Part shown: piece after piece, positions 36,152-46,017 of the stretch
Numbering within the stretch: the stretch's first letter is position 1
How the letters are laid out: every line of letters starts with the position of its first letter
DNA from: JABAYQ01 sp049890095
GTDB taxonomy: Bacteria; Bacteroidota; Bacteroidia; Flavobacteriales; UBA7312
Reading direction: 5' to 3'
DNA: 64,000 nucleotides
Assembly (NCBI GenBank): GCA_049890095.1
Contig: JBMHCD010000010.1
Span: 1-64,000 of the forward strand
Notes under the pieces: model-generated
What the model was told of the DNA's origin: nothing
Database searches by the model: none
The model's input: the letters and a program-made list of their open reading frames with translations, nothing else
Translations under genes and position numbers: made by a program

Positions 36152-37149
36152 GATTCAGCCATAAATTTTTCTGCTTTGTCCATCATTTCTGCGGATCCGA
36201 TAAAGAATGGTACTCTTTGATGTAAATGATTTGGGACAATATCTAGTATTCTGGTTTTTCCATCGCTTGCCTTTCCTCCAGCTTGTTCAATAATCCATGC
36301 TAAAGGAGCACATTCATATAATAATCTAAGTCTTCCCTTTGGTGCTGAGTTTGTATTAGGGTAGATATAGATTCCTCCTTTTAGTAAATTTCTATGAAAA
36401 TCAGCTACTAGAGAACCCATAAATCTTGCAGTATGAGTACGTTTACCATTGGAGTCTAATTCATGGCAAAATTGGGCATATTTTTGAACACCTAGAGGCA
36501 TAATTTTTTCATTAGCTTCATTAATCGAAAAAATTTCACCATTTTTAGGAGTTTTCATATTAGGATGAGAAAGGCAAAATTCTCCAATTGAAGGATCCAG
36601 TGTAAAACCATTTACACCATTTCCAGTTGTGTAAACTAACATAGTAGAAGACCCATAGATTACATAACCCGATGCAACTTGCTCTGTCCCTGCTACAAAA
36701 AACTCTTCTTTTGTAACATTTACATTTGGATTTTTTCTTCTTAAAACAGAAAAAATAGTACCAACTGATATATTGACATCAATATTAGACGAGCCGTCTA
36801 AAGGATCGATACAAACTAGATATTTACCTTTTTTTGAATTTAAGCCATCTAGTATAATAATATCTTCATTTTCTTCTGATGCTATGGCAGCACATTGACC
36901 ACCTGAAGATAGTGCATCTATAAACTCATCATTAGCATATAAATCTAGTTTTTTGACCGACTCTCCTTGTATATTATCATGACCTACTTCGTCAGTTATA
37001 TCTACTAATCCGGCTTTATTAATTTCTCTATTCACAATTTTTGCAGCTATAGAAATATCGTATAAAAGTCGTGTAAGATTACCAGTAGCTTCTGGGTTTA
37101 ATATTTGTTGGTCAGTAATAAATTCTGCTAGTGTAGCAATTTTGGCCAT
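36148..37149 (-). CDS. fbp: Class I fructose-1,6-bisphosphatase
   Basis: The enzyme dephosphorylates fructose 1,6-bisphosphate in gluconeogenesis. The ATG at 37149 (MAKIATLAEFI) gives 333 residues; an upstream non-ATG extension is less likely. Visible motifs are the metal-binding IDPLDGSSNIDVNISVGTIF and the sugar-binding YIYPNTNSAPKGRLRLLYE. The stop overlaps the mfd start. It is divergent from the GNAT and aspartate kinase genes. Confidence 0.95.
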   Translation of the reverse strand: MAKIATLAEFITDQQILNPEATGNLTRLLYDISIAAKIVNREINKAGLVDITDEVGHDNIQGESVKKLDLYANDEFIDALSSGGQCAAIASEENEDIIILDGLNSKKGKYLVCIDPLDGSSNIDVNISVGTIFSVLRRKNPNVNVTKEEFFVAGTEQVASGYVIYGSSTMLVYTTGNGVNGFTLDPSIGEFCLSHPNMKTPKNGEIFSINEANEKIMPLGVQKYAQFCHELDSNGKRTHTARFMGSLVADFHRNLLKGGIYIYPNTNSAPKGRLRLLYECAPLAWIIEQAGGKASDGKTRILDIVPNHLHQRVPFFIGSAEMMDKAEKFMAES

Positions 37150-37214
37150 GGTTAGATTTATTGAGTTGTGCAAATATCTAAATTTTAGATAAAAAAAATA
37201 CCTTCAAAAAAAAT

Positions 37215-37222
37215 TATCTTTG
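37215..37222 (+). promoter_or_regulatory. Putative -7 element for the GNAT-aspartate kinase pair
   Basis: TATCTTTG matches TAnnTTTG and ends eight bases before the ATG at 37231. No -33 TTG was found. Confidence 0.45.
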
Positions 37223-37230
37223 CCAAACAT

Positions 37231-37704
37231 ATGAAAGCAATAAAAATTAGAAAGGGTTGTAAAGAAGATTTAGATCAAGTGCTTGGATTAATTAAAGAAT
37301 TAGCACATTACGAAAAAGCTTTGGGTGAGGTAACCATTAGTTTAGAAGAATTGGAAAAAGATGGTTTTGGTAATCATCCTTACTATTGGTTTATTGTTGC
37401 TGAGTTAGATAAAAAGATTGTAGGTATTTCTTTTTATTTTATTCGCTATTCAACATGGAAAGGAAAGTTTTTATTTCTGGAAGATTTTATAGTTACAGAG
37501 AAGTTAAGAGGGAATGGAATAGGTGCGTTGTTATTTGAACAAACTATTCGGATTGCAAAGGATTTAAATGTGAAAGGTATGTTCTGGCAAGTGTTAGATT
37601 GGAACCAAGCGGCAATAAATTTTTACAATAAATATGATGCTTCTATTGATAATAGTTGGTTAAACGGTAAGCTTACTTACCAACAACTTAAAGATTTTAA
37701 TTAA
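37231..37704 (+). CDS. GNAT-family N-acetyltransferase
   Basis: This 157-residue protein is a GNAT acyltransferase, using acetyl-CoA. The acetyl-CoA pyrophosphate loop is LRGNGIGALL (about 91-100), preceded by the strand FLEDFIVTEK. It resembles the spermidine/spermine N1-acetyltransferase-like set (FWQVLDWNQAAINFYNKY in the C-terminal half). The aspartate kinase ATG follows its stop at once, so the pair is co-transcribed; this pairing opposite fbp is familiar in flavobacteria. The substrate is unproven. Confidence 0.88.
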   Translation: MKAIKIRKGCKEDLDQVLGLIKELAHYEKALGEVTISLEELEKDGFGNHPYYWFIVAELDKKIVGISFYFIRYSTWKGKFLFLEDFIVTEKLRGNGIGALLFEQTIRIAKDLNVKGMFWQVLDWNQAAINFYNKYDASIDNSWLNGKLTYQQLKDFN

Positions 37705-38949
37705 ATGAGGGTTTTTAAATTTGGAGGTGCGTCGGTTAAAGATGCTGATGGTGTAAAGAATTTGGTTGAAATTCTAAAAAAATATGAGCTTAAAAACTTA
37801 GTTGTTGTTATCTCTGCTATGGGAAAAACAACTAATATGCTAGAGAAACTTACTTCCGATTATTTTAAAGGTGAAAAAACATCATTAGAAGAAGTAAAAT
37901 CATTTCATTATTCTATAATGAATGAGCTTTTTGAAAAAAATCATACTATATACGATGAGGTTAACAATTTATTTGTTGAAATTGAATGGGCAATTGAAGA
38001 TCCGCCAACGTCTACTTTTTCCTTTGAATATGATCAAATTGTTTCAGTAGGAGAATTGTTATCTACTAAAATTGTTAGTGCATATTTGAACTTAAAGGGG
38101 ATTAATGCCTTGTGGTTGGATGCTAGAGATTTAATAAGAACTGATAATACTTATCGGAATGCAAAAGTGGATTGGCAACAAACTAAACATTATGTTTGTC
38201 GATTAATTTCGCAACCAAAATTATATGTAACCCAAGGTTTTATTGGATGTACTTCTGAAAATTTTACAACGACATTAGGTAGAGAAGGGTCAGATTATAC
38301 GGCTTCTATTCTAGCTTATTGTTTAAGCGCTAAAGAAGTAGTGGTTTGGAAAGACGTGAAAGGCTTTTTGAACGCTGACCCTAATTATTTTACAGAAACA
38401 ACATTACTGAAAGAAATACCATACTCGGAAGCTATCGAGTTGGCCTATTTTGGAGCAAAAGTTGTTCATCCAAAAACTATACAGCCTTTAAAAAGTAAAA
38501 ATATAACTCTTAATGTAAAATCTTTTTTAGACCCTCAATCGATAGGCTCAAAAATTGGAAAATTTGATAAAGTAAATCCACATGTCCCATCTTTTATATT
38601 AAAAGAAAATCAGATATTAATTTCTATAAAAACGAATGATTTGTCATTTATAGTAGAAGAGCATATCAGTCATATATTTTCTGTTTTTGCAGAACATGGA
38701 GTAAAAGTTAATTTGATGCAAAACTCGGCTTTGAGTTTTTCGGTATGTATAGATAATGATGTTGTTAAAACAAAACCTTTGATTAATGATTTAGAAAGTC
38801 ATTATATTTTGACGCATAATAATAATCTCACACTCTATACAATAAGGCATTACGATTCTTTATCTTTGTCTAAAATCATAAAAAATAATACCGTTCTTTT
38901 AGAACAAAAAAGCAGAAATAATATTCAACTTCTAGTAAGAAGTAATTAG
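37705..38949 (+). CDS. Aspartate kinase (monofunctional)
   Basis: The enzyme phosphorylates aspartate in the lysine, threonine, methionine and diaminopimelate route. The 414-residue protein begins MRVFKFGGASVKDADGV (KFGGAS nucleotide motif) and has VISAMGKTTN, TLGREGSDYTA and VVWKDVKGFLNADP. A C-terminal ACT-like region (about 305-400) may give feedback control. No homoserine dehydrogenase domain is fused. The ATG immediately follows the GNAT stop. Confidence 0.9.
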   Translation: MRVFKFGGASVKDADGVKNLVEILKKYELKNLVVVISAMGKTTNMLEKLTSDYFKGEKTSLEEVKSFHYSIMNELFEKNHTIYDEVNNLFVEIEWAIEDPPTSTFSFEYDQIVSVGELLSTKIVSAYLNLKGINALWLDARDLIRTDNTYRNAKVDWQQTKHYVCRLISQPKLYVTQGFIGCTSENFTTTLGREGSDYTASILAYCLSAKEVVVWKDVKGFLNADPNYFTETTLLKEIPYSEAIELAYFGAKVVHPKTIQPLKSKNITLNVKSFLDPQSIGSKIGKFDKVNPHVPSFILKENQILISIKTNDLSFIVEEHISHIFSVFAEHGVKVNLMQNSALSFSVCIDNDVVKTKPLINDLESHYILTHNNNLTLYTIRHYDSLSLSKIIKNNTVLLEQKSRNNIQLLVRSN

Positions 38950-38964
38950 ATTACTTTAAAATAT

Positions 38965-39004
38965 TAAACTCACGAATTAATATTTCTTCAGGAGTTTATT
39001 TTTT
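38965..39004. terminator. Weak possible terminator between convergent genes
   Basis: TAAACTC (38965-38971) can pair with GAGTTTA (38992-38998), followed by six T residues, but the loop is about 20 bases. It lies between the convergent aspartate kinase and dehydrogenase genes. Little else is visible in this 95-bp gap. Confidence 0.3.
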
Positions 39005-39045
39005 AAATATTGATTTGGGTGAAGAAAGAGTCGTTAAGAAAGTAA

Positions 39046-39972
39046 TTAAAAAATAGTCTGTATTTTTTGAAATAGAACTTCAGCAATTTTTTCATTACTT
39101 TCTTTTGTCCATCCAGCAACATGTGGAGAAAAAATGGTGTTTGGATGGTTTAATAATTCATCAAATTTTTGAATTTGTTTTTTGTCTCTATCGAATGATG
39201 TTTTTTCAAATTCATGAACATCAAGGCAAGCTCCCAATATTGTGTTATTCAATAAACCATTTAACAGAGCAGAGGAGTCAACACATTTCCCTCTAGCAGT
39301 ATTTATAAGATATATAGGGTTTTTAAATTTATTTATAAAATCATCGTCAACAAGATAAGTTGTTTCATTACTTAAAGGAATATGAAGGCTTAGAATATCT
39401 GCATCATTAAAAATTTGATTCATATCAACTTGTTGAGCGTAAGGACTTTCAATTTTTTTGTATTTATCATACGCTAATACTCTACAACCAAATCCAGATA
39501 AAACTTTTGCAAAAGCAGATCCATTATTTCCATAACCTATTATAGCTATAGTTTTATTATGAAGTTCAATACCTCTATTTTTCTCTCGCTGCCAAATACC
39601 TTTTCGAACCTCATTATCTGCTTGATTAAGCTTATTAAACAGACTTAGTAGCATAGCAAGAGCATGCTCTGCTACGGCTTGGCGATTTCCTTCTGGCGCA
39701 TTAAAGAGATGAATTTTTTTTTGTTTTGCAGTTACTTCATCAATATTTTCCATTCCAGAACCTGCTCGAGCAATAAATTTGAGTTGGTGGCAATAAGATA
39801 AAAACTCGTCATCTAATTTAATACGACTTCTAATCACAATCCCATGAAATGAGGGGACAATTTTAAGTAGTTTTTCTCTTTGATAATTATAGGCTTCTTC
39901 GCAATAGAAGTTTTTACTTTCTAAAAAAGTTTTCAGATTAGGATGAACTTTGTCTACAAAAAGTATTTTCAT
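39046..39972 (-). CDS. D-isomer 2-hydroxyacid dehydrogenase (phosphoglycerate dehydrogenase-like)
   Basis: This 308-residue NAD-dependent dehydrogenase shows the cofactor loop IIGYGNNGSAF (about 144-154), the catalytic Arg in NTARGKCVD, Glu in DVHEFEKT and His in FSPHVAGWT. It lacks the C-terminal ACT domain of long SerA forms. 3-Phosphoglycerate or another 2-hydroxyacid is the likely substrate; serA is not claimed. Its ATG overlaps the mgtE stop (ATGA). Confidence 0.88.
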   Translation of the reverse strand: MKILFVDKVHPNLKTFLESKNFYCEEAYNYQREKLLKIVPSFHGIVIRSRIKLDDEFLSYCHQLKFIARAGSGMENIDEVTAKQKKIHLFNAPEGNRQAVAEHALAMLLSLFNKLNQADNEVRKGIWQREKNRGIELHNKTIAIIGYGNNGSAFAKVLSGFGCRVLAYDKYKKIESPYAQQVDMNQIFNDADILSLHIPLSNETTYLVDDDFINKFKNPIYLINTARGKCVDSSALLNGLLNNTILGACLDVHEFEKTSFDRDKKQIQKFDELLNHPNTIFSPHVAGWTKESNEKIAEVLFQKIQTIF

Positions 39973-41318
39973 AAACTTAATAAAAACTGACCAATAGAAA
40001 AGTATATAAATAATCCTAAGATATCATTTACTGTTGTAATAAATGGTCCGGTAGCAAGGGCAGGATCAATATTATATTTTTCTAAAGATAAAGGAATAAA
40101 AGTGCCAAATAATGCAGCAAAAATAATTACAGCTAACAAAGAAATACTTACGGTAAGGCTAAGGAAAAATCCATAGCCTAAAATATAGGATGCAATTAGT
40201 ATGATTAGGGAGCATATAAATCCGTTCACCAAAGCAACGCTTAATTCTTTTAAAAGCCTTTTCCATATGCCATCAATTGAAACAGATCCTCCGGCAAGAC
40301 CTTGCACTACAATTGCTGCCGACTGAACACCTACATTTCCACCCATTGCAGCAATTAAAGGAATAAAAAATGCCATTTTGTAATTATTCTCAATATCAAA
40401 AACCCCAATTACTTTGGCACCTATCAAACCACCAATCATACCTATTAAGAGCCATGGTAATCTTGCTTTTGTAATGGCTTGAATGCTATCATTAGATTCT
40501 ACGTCCTCAATAATTCCAGATGCCATTTGGTAGTCTTTCTCGGCTTCTTCTTTCATTATATCCATTACGTCGTCGGCAGTTATTCGACCAATTAGTTGTC
40601 CTATATCGTTAACAACTGGTAATACTATTAAGTCATATTTATTCATAATGTTTGCTACATCTTCTTGGTCTTTATTAGCATTGACCATTATGATGTCGCT
40701 ATTCATAATTTCTGAAATAATACTTTTTGAGTTGGTAAATAATAGTTTTTTTAAGGAAAGTGTACCTTTTAATAAGTTATTGTCATCTACAACGTATATT
40801 GAAAAAACATACTTCACTTCTTTAGCCTGTTTTCTCATCTCTTTAATACATTTGGTAATAGACCAACTAGTATTAACCGAAATATATTCTTTTGCCATTA
40901 GTCCTCCGGCAGAATTGTCAGGATAAGTTAGAAGATCTGCAATGTCGTTGGCATGATCTATATTTTCTAATTGTGAAAGTACTTCTTCTTTTTTATTTTG
41001 AGAGAGTTCAGAAACAATATCGGCTGCATCATCGGAAGATAAATTATCGATGATATCCTCTGCAATTTCTTTTGGAGTTAGTAATTCTAGTAAATTCTCT
41101 CGAACATCATCATCTAACTCTACTAAAACTTCTGCGGCTTTTTCTTCATTAATTATTTTATAAATATAAATGGAAGCCTCTAGGTTTATTTCATCAAAAA
41201 TTTCAGCTATGTCTGCACTATGTAAATCTTTTACAAGAGATAAAACTTCTTTTTTATTGTCATTTTCAATAAGTTCAGTTAACTGATTTAAAAACTCTCT
41301 TGTAAGTGTAAATTTCAT
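39969..41318 (-). CDS. mgtE: Magnesium transporter MgtE
   Basis: MgtE is a gated Mg2+ channel of the inner membrane. The 449-residue protein has the N-terminal helical domain (about 1-130), two CBS domains (about 135-255) and a C-terminal five-helix pore with GGNVGVQSAAIVVQGLAGG (about 328-346) and FGTFIPLSLEKYNIDPALATGPFITTVND. Complete, standard length. The start overlaps the rsmA stop by ATGA. Confidence 0.95.
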   Translation of the reverse strand: MKFTLTREFLNQLTELIENDNKKEVLSLVKDLHSADIAEIFDEINLEASIYIYKIINEEKAAEVLVELDDDVRENLLELLTPKEIAEDIIDNLSSDDAADIVSELSQNKKEEVLSQLENIDHANDIADLLTYPDNSAGGLMAKEYISVNTSWSITKCIKEMRKQAKEVKYVFSIYVVDDNNLLKGTLSLKKLLFTNSKSIISEIMNSDIIMVNANKDQEDVANIMNKYDLIVLPVVNDIGQLIGRITADDVMDIMKEEAEKDYQMASGIIEDVESNDSIQAITKARLPWLLIGMIGGLIGAKVIGVFDIENNYKMAFFIPLIAAMGGNVGVQSAAIVVQGLAGGSVSIDGIWKRLLKELSVALVNGFICSLIILIASYILGYGFFLSLTVSISLLAVIIFAALFGTFIPLSLEKYNIDPALATGPFITTVNDILGLFIYFSIGQFLLSL

Positions 41319-42085
41319 TGTCCGAAAAATTGAGTTAATTTAATAAAGTCCTCTACACTAAGTTGTTCGGCTCTTTTTTCTTGAAATGGAAATTGATTTA
41401 TTTTCTCTGGCAAAGTAATGCTTTTTAAGGCATTTCTCAAAGTTTTTCTTCGCTGACTAAATGCTGTTTTGACTATTCTCCTAAATAATTTTTGATCGCA
41501 TTCTAATTTTTTTCGATTATTTCTTTTTAAACGAATTACCGCCGATTTTACTTTTGGTGGAGGGTCAAAAACGTTTTCATCTACAGTAAATAAGTATTCT
41601 GTTTGGTAATAGGTTTGCAAAAAGACACTTATGATGCCATATTTTTTTGATCCGGGTGGAGAAACTACTCTTTCAGCAACTTCTTTTTGAAACATTCCAA
41701 CAATTTCAGGAATTTGATCTTTATACTCTAATGCCTTAAATAAAATTTGAGACGAAATATTGTACGGAAAATTACCGATTAAGGAGAAGTTATTTTTAAA
41801 AATTTTTTCTAGAGGTAATTGTAAAAAATCTCCTTCAATAATATAATTGACTAAGGAAGGAAAATGTTCTTTAAGATAACGAACGGATTCTTTATCAAGT
41901 TCAACTACAAATAGTGTTGTTTCTTTTTGTAAAATATATTGGGTAAGAACTCCCATTCCTGGACCCACTTCTAAAACTTCTTCGTATCCATCATAGCTTA
42001 AGGAGTCAGCTATTCTAGCAGCAATATTCTGATCGTTAAGAAAATGTTGACCTAAATATTTTTTTGCGGATACTTTTCTACTCAT
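41315..42085 (-). CDS. rsmA: 16S rRNA dimethyladenosine transferase
   Basis: RsmA (KsgA) dimethylates two adenines near the 3' end of 16S rRNA, a late 30S assembly check. The 256-residue protein has KKYLGQHFLND (8-18), VGPGMGVLT (about 40-48), GDFLQL and the catalytic NFPYNIS (about 105-111). Its loss often gives kasugamycin resistance (family knowledge). The start overlaps the DUF4286 stop (ATGA), giving a rsmA-mgtE-dehydrogenase string. Confidence 0.96.
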   Translation of the reverse strand: MSRKVSAKKYLGQHFLNDQNIAARIADSLSYDGYEEVLEVGPGMGVLTQYILQKETTLFVVELDKESVRYLKEHFPSLVNYIIEGDFLQLPLEKIFKNNFSLIGNFPYNISSQILFKALEYKDQIPEIVGMFQKEVAERVVSPPGSKKYGIISVFLQTYYQTEYLFTVDENVFDPPPKVKSAVIRLKRNNRKKLECDQKLFRRIVKTAFSQRRKTLRNALKSITLPEKINQFPFQEKRAEQLSVEDFIKLTQFFGQ

Positions 42086-42393
42086 TTTTTTCCTTGATCT
42101 ATAAGCTGTAAAAAGGTGCGAAAAGCACCAAATTTACCATGGTATTTTGTTGAATGTTCTTGCATGAGTTTAGGAGCGAAATTTGCTAGATAGTAATCTA
42201 GTTTTTCTTGACTTTCGCAACTATACTGTATAGCGTAGGTTGCTTCATCTTCTACCAAAACTTTACAAATTTTAAAATCTAAAAATTGATTGGTATTCAT
42301 AACGTCAGGAATATGTGTTTCTCTCATCCATTTCAGCCATTCATTTTCAATAGTTGGGTCGATAATACTTATGGTTACGTTATAAATAATCAT
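42082..42393 (-). CDS. DUF4286 family protein
   Basis: This 103-residue protein starts MIIYNVTISIIDP and continues NEWLKWMRETHIPDVMNT, the signature of DUF4286, a ferredoxin-like-fold family found in Bacteroidota. The single-domain fold resembles EthD/dabb proteins, but no catalytic role is established. It overlaps rsmA by four bases and lies one base past the TPR gene start region, so it is in the same transcript. Confidence 0.85.
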   Translation of the reverse strand: MIIYNVTISIIDPTIENEWLKWMRETHIPDVMNTNQFLDFKICKVLVEDEATYAIQYSCESQEKLDYYLANFAPKLMQEHSTKYHGKFGAFRTFLQLIDQGKK

Positions 42394-42394
42394 T

Positions 42395-44191
42395 TTAATT
42401 TTCGTTTAATGTTCTATATTTATTTCTAGCCTCATTAGTATAAATTGAGTCGGGATGATCAAGTAATAATTTCTCATAAAGTAGTTTGGCATCTTCAATT
42501 TTTTCAGTGTCTTTTTCTAAAAGTTTAGCTTTGAAAAATAGTGCATCATCCGCTAAAATGTTGAAAGAAAACTCATCAATTATTTTTTGATAAAGTGCTG
42601 ATGCTTCATCCATTTTATTTAAACGCTCCATTATTTTGGCCTTTTTAAACAAAACTTCATCTATTAAAGGATGATCTTTAAAGATGCTATTGATGCTATC
42701 TAATATTAGTATACAATCTTCAAATTTATTTTGATATTCTAAGAGTTCTGATCGAGCATACATTTGCATAGCGGTAGCTGATGTATCTAGGCCCATATTG
42801 TCGGTAATGAGAAGAGATAGTTTCATGGCATTATTTGCAATGAGCTTTGAGGTAGAGGCTTTCAAAACATCAAGTTGAGCCTGTGCCCAGTCAAAATCTC
42901 CTTGATAATACGATATTTTTGCTCGTCTGAACTTAGCTTCATGACCAATTGGATTTTGCTTGTAATCGTTGTCAACTTGAGAGTAAGTTAGTATAGCATC
43001 CCATTCTTTTCCTTCCAAAAGGTAAATGTCTGCTAACATTAGTTTACATTCCGCTCTCATTTCGCCTTTGGTCAAAATTTTAATGCATTCGATTAAGCTT
43101 TGTTTTGCTGTTTCTAAGTCGAATAAATGAAAGATATTTAGATAGGCAAATTCTTTTAACACATAAACAGTTTGCAAGTTTTTACCTAGTTCTTGAAAAA
43201 GATTAAGGTATTTTGCATTTAGGTTAATTAAGTCCGAATTAGAATATGGGTTTTCTGTTAGTTGTTCGCTTTGGGCTATCAGTTTTAAAATTTTAGCATC
43301 AATTAAGAAGTCTTCTTTATTTTGATCTATAAGATATTGATAGGCTTTAATTGCTTCATCATATTTGCTGTTTTCGTGTGCTAATTGCGCTAAATTAAAA
43401 ACTCGTTTTCCATTTTCTTTTAATTGCTTATCAATGGCTTTGGTATAAATATGAGCCATTTTATAGTCATCGGTTTCAATTAAAAACCAAATCAGCATTT
43501 CAGTAAGTCCAATATCGTTAGTTTTTTGGATTTTAGATAGTAGTTTTCTTTTGAGTAAATCGTAGCTATCAGCTGTTTTAGTTCTTCCTAATGTATTTTG
43601 TAGATTGATTTGTATGTTACGACTATTTTTAGGGTTTTTTATGACCAACTCTATGTAGGTGTCAATCATTTTTTCGGTATTACCTACTTTTCTGTAGCCG
43701 TTTGCTAGGCTGAATCCAAATTCATAATTTGGAAAAAGTATTTGTCCTTTTTCGAATGTCCGAATGGCATACTCGTACTCACCAATTCTATTAAATTGAT
43801 TAGCTAGGGTATGAACATCGTTAACTTTTGTAGCTGATAATTTGTTTATGCTTTGTTCGAATTTTCTTTTGGCAATGCTCTCTTCTCCTTTGGCTTTGTA
43901 GACTATTCCTTGGTCACAAATAAAGCGAACAGATTTAGGCTCTCTATTCAACATTTTTTTTGAAAGAGATAAGGCTTGACTAAACTTTTCTTCTTGAATC
44001 AGACAAGAAAAGTAATTTTTATAGTACGTTTTTAGATTAATTCCGTTTTTGCTTAGTCCTTTGTATAACTCTATTGCCTTTTGGCAATCTTTTTCTTTGG
44101 CATATTGATTAGCTAGTTTAAGATCGTTAAATCTTTGACCATAACTATTTAGGTTAAGTAAGAATAATATGGTGATTATAAGAAATCTCAA
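42395..44191 (-). CDS. Exported tetratricopeptide-repeat protein
   Basis: This 598-residue protein has a signal peptide (IITILFLLNLNSYGQ) and a TPR array over most of its length (for example around residues 30-170, 270-330 and 500-590, the last with YQKIIDEFSFNILADDALFFKAKLLE). The TTG start at 44191 overlaps the stop of the coiled-coil lipoprotein (TTGA), which also fixes the start choice. It is a scaffold-type periplasmic or outer-membrane protein; no partner can be named. Confidence 0.82.
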   Translation of the reverse strand: MRFLIITILFLLNLNSYGQRFNDLKLANQYAKEKDCQKAIELYKGLSKNGINLKTYYKNYFSCLIQEEKFSQALSLSKKMLNREPKSVRFICDQGIVYKAKGEESIAKRKFEQSINKLSATKVNDVHTLANQFNRIGEYEYAIRTFEKGQILFPNYEFGFSLANGYRKVGNTEKMIDTYIELVIKNPKNSRNIQINLQNTLGRTKTADSYDLLKRKLLSKIQKTNDIGLTEMLIWFLIETDDYKMAHIYTKAIDKQLKENGKRVFNLAQLAHENSKYDEAIKAYQYLIDQNKEDFLIDAKILKLIAQSEQLTENPYSNSDLINLNAKYLNLFQELGKNLQTVYVLKEFAYLNIFHLFDLETAKQSLIECIKILTKGEMRAECKLMLADIYLLEGKEWDAILTYSQVDNDYKQNPIGHEAKFRRAKISYYQGDFDWAQAQLDVLKASTSKLIANNAMKLSLLITDNMGLDTSATAMQMYARSELLEYQNKFEDCILILDSINSIFKDHPLIDEVLFKKAKIMERLNKMDEASALYQKIIDEFSFNILADDALFFKAKLLEKDTEKIEDAKLLYEKLLLDHPDSIYTNEARNKYRTLNEN

Positions 44192-44721
44192 TTTAATGTT
44201 ATGCTTTTAGATTGAATGATAAGACTGTCAAATCTGGTAATTTGAGCATTTAATTCGCTAACAATATTATAATGATCTTTATATAGTCGCTCTAATTCTA
44301 ATTTTTCTTCATTCAAAAAATTAACTACATCTTGTTTTTTTAACGACTTGTTTCTTAAGTCATTTTCCAAATTTGTTAGTTGTTCGATATTAGTTTTTAT
44401 GCTTTTTTTCAAACGACTTACTTTTTTTGGAGTTCTTTTAAATGTTTGTTTGGCAGATCGAAATTGATTGATAAAGTTCATAGTCGATTGATTTGGAAGC
44501 TTTTCCTTATCCATTCGATTTCGGAAACTATCAATGATATTATCGTATTCTTTAAGTTTATTTGCACTTAGTTTAACATCAACAGAGTCCACTTTAATGC
44601 TCAAATGATCATATTTACTTTGTAGTTCTTTTACTTGAATTATTTCATGTGAAAAGTTCGTGCAAAAAGAAAAAAGCATTAATCCAAAAAGGACTAACAA
44701 TAGAGATTTATTTAATTTCAT
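44188..44721 (-). CDS. Coiled-coil lipoprotein of unknown function
   Basis: From the ATG at 44721 the product has 177 residues, a lipobox (LFSFC, lipid Cys about 20) and then almost entirely charged helix with heptad-like spacing (for example KNLENDLRNKSLKKQ). I do not recognise a domain. It overlaps the end of serS by 14 bases and the TPR gene by four, so the three are co-translated. A structural envelope role is likely (inference). Confidence 0.72.
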   Translation of the reverse strand: MKLNKSLLLVLFGLMLFSFCTNFSHEIIQVKELQSKYDHLSIKVDSVDVKLSANKLKEYDNIIDSFRNRMDKEKLPNQSTMNFINQFRSAKQTFKRTPKKVSRLKKSIKTNIEQLTNLENDLRNKSLKKQDVVNFLNEEKLELERLYKDHYNIVSELNAQITRFDSLIIQSKSITLN

Positions 44722-45979
44722 CAAAACCAGTGTAAGAGGTTAATACTTTTGGGATTTTTATGCCATTTTCGTATTGATTATTTTCTAAAATTGATGCAAC
44801 GATTCTGGGTAATGCTAAGGCACTACCATTTAGAGTATGGCATAATTGACTTTTATTTTCATTGTCTTTAAATCGTAATTTCAAACGATTAGCCTGATAG
44901 GCTTCAAAATTAGAAACGGAGCTTACTTCCAGCCATCTTTTCTGTGCCGCAGAATAGACTTCCATATCAAAAGTAAGAGACGAAGTAAAACTCATATCTC
45001 CACCACAAAGTTTTAGTATTCTGTATGGCAATTCTAATTCGTCTAATAAATTAGATACATGCTCTACCATTTGAGTTAGTGTTTGGTAGGATTTTTCGGG
45101 GTGTTGCACCTGAACAATTTCTACTTTATCGAATTGGTGTAGTCGATTTAATCCTCTAACATCCTTTCCATATGAGCCAGCCTCTCTTCTGAAGCAGGGA
45201 GTGTATCCGGTATATTTTATGGGAAGTTGCTCTTGCTTGAAGATTTCGGATCTAAAAATATTAGTAATTGGCACTTCTGCAGTTGGAATAAGATAAAGAT
45301 TATCTTCATTTACATGATACATTTGTCCTTCTTTATCTGGCAATTGCCCTGTTCCAAAGCCTGATGCCTCGTTGACTAAATGAGGAACTTGAACTTCTTG
45401 ATATCCAACTTCCGTATTTTTGTCAAGAAAATAATTGATGAGTGCTCTTTGTAATCGAGCTCCTTTACCTTTATAAACGGGAAATCCTGCACCAGTAATT
45501 TTATTTCCAAGTTCAAAATCTATTAGGTCGTATTTAGCAGCTAATTCCCAATGAGGCATTGCTCCTTCATGAAGTTTTAGGGTATCGTTTTTTTGACGAA
45601 TTACTTCATTTTCGTCTGCCGATTTTCCATGAGGCACACTTGCATGTGGGATATTTGGAATCTGGTATAATAGTTCGTTTAGCTCTTGATTTGTTGTATT
45701 CAACAGTTCATTAAGAGCCTTGCTTTTAATTTTGAGTTCAGTAGTTTGTTTTTTTGCTTGTTCTGCTTTTTCGGTTTCTCCGTTTTTATAAAACCCTCCA
45801 ATTAATTTTGCCAATTGGTTAGATTCGGCAAGTGTTTGGTCTAACTCCGTTTGTGTTTTTTTTCGGAGTTCATCTTTATGGATAACATTATCTAGTATTT
45901 CACTTGCATCGAAGTTCTTTTTTGCCAAATCCTGTATGGCTTTCTCTCTATTTTCTCGTATATATTTTAGGGTCAGCAT
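44708..45979 (-). CDS. serS: Seryl-tRNA synthetase
   Basis: SerRS charges tRNA-Ser. The 423-residue class II enzyme has the N-terminal coiled-coil tRNA-binding arm (about 1-110), motif 2 TGYTPCFRREAGSYGKDVRGL (about 255-275) and motif 3 NGSALALPRIVASILEN (about 385-401). Complete and of family length. It lies downstream of the rplU-rpmA terminator and heads a new transcript to the lipoprotein, TPR, DUF4286, rsmA, mgtE and dehydrogenase genes. Confidence 0.96.
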   Translation of the reverse strand: MLTLKYIRENREKAIQDLAKKNFDASEILDNVIHKDELRKKTQTELDQTLAESNQLAKLIGGFYKNGETEKAEQAKKQTTELKIKSKALNELLNTTNQELNELLYQIPNIPHASVPHGKSADENEVIRQKNDTLKLHEGAMPHWELAAKYDLIDFELGNKITGAGFPVYKGKGARLQRALINYFLDKNTEVGYQEVQVPHLVNEASGFGTGQLPDKEGQMYHVNEDNLYLIPTAEVPITNIFRSEIFKQEQLPIKYTGYTPCFRREAGSYGKDVRGLNRLHQFDKVEIVQVQHPEKSYQTLTQMVEHVSNLLDELELPYRILKLCGGDMSFTSSLTFDMEVYSAAQKRWLEVSSVSNFEAYQANRLKLRFKDNENKSQLCHTLNGSALALPRIVASILENNQYENGIKIPKVLTSYTGFDEIK

Positions 45980-46017
45980 ATGTTTTGGTGTTTGCTAGTA
46001 CAAAAGTAACAATCTAA

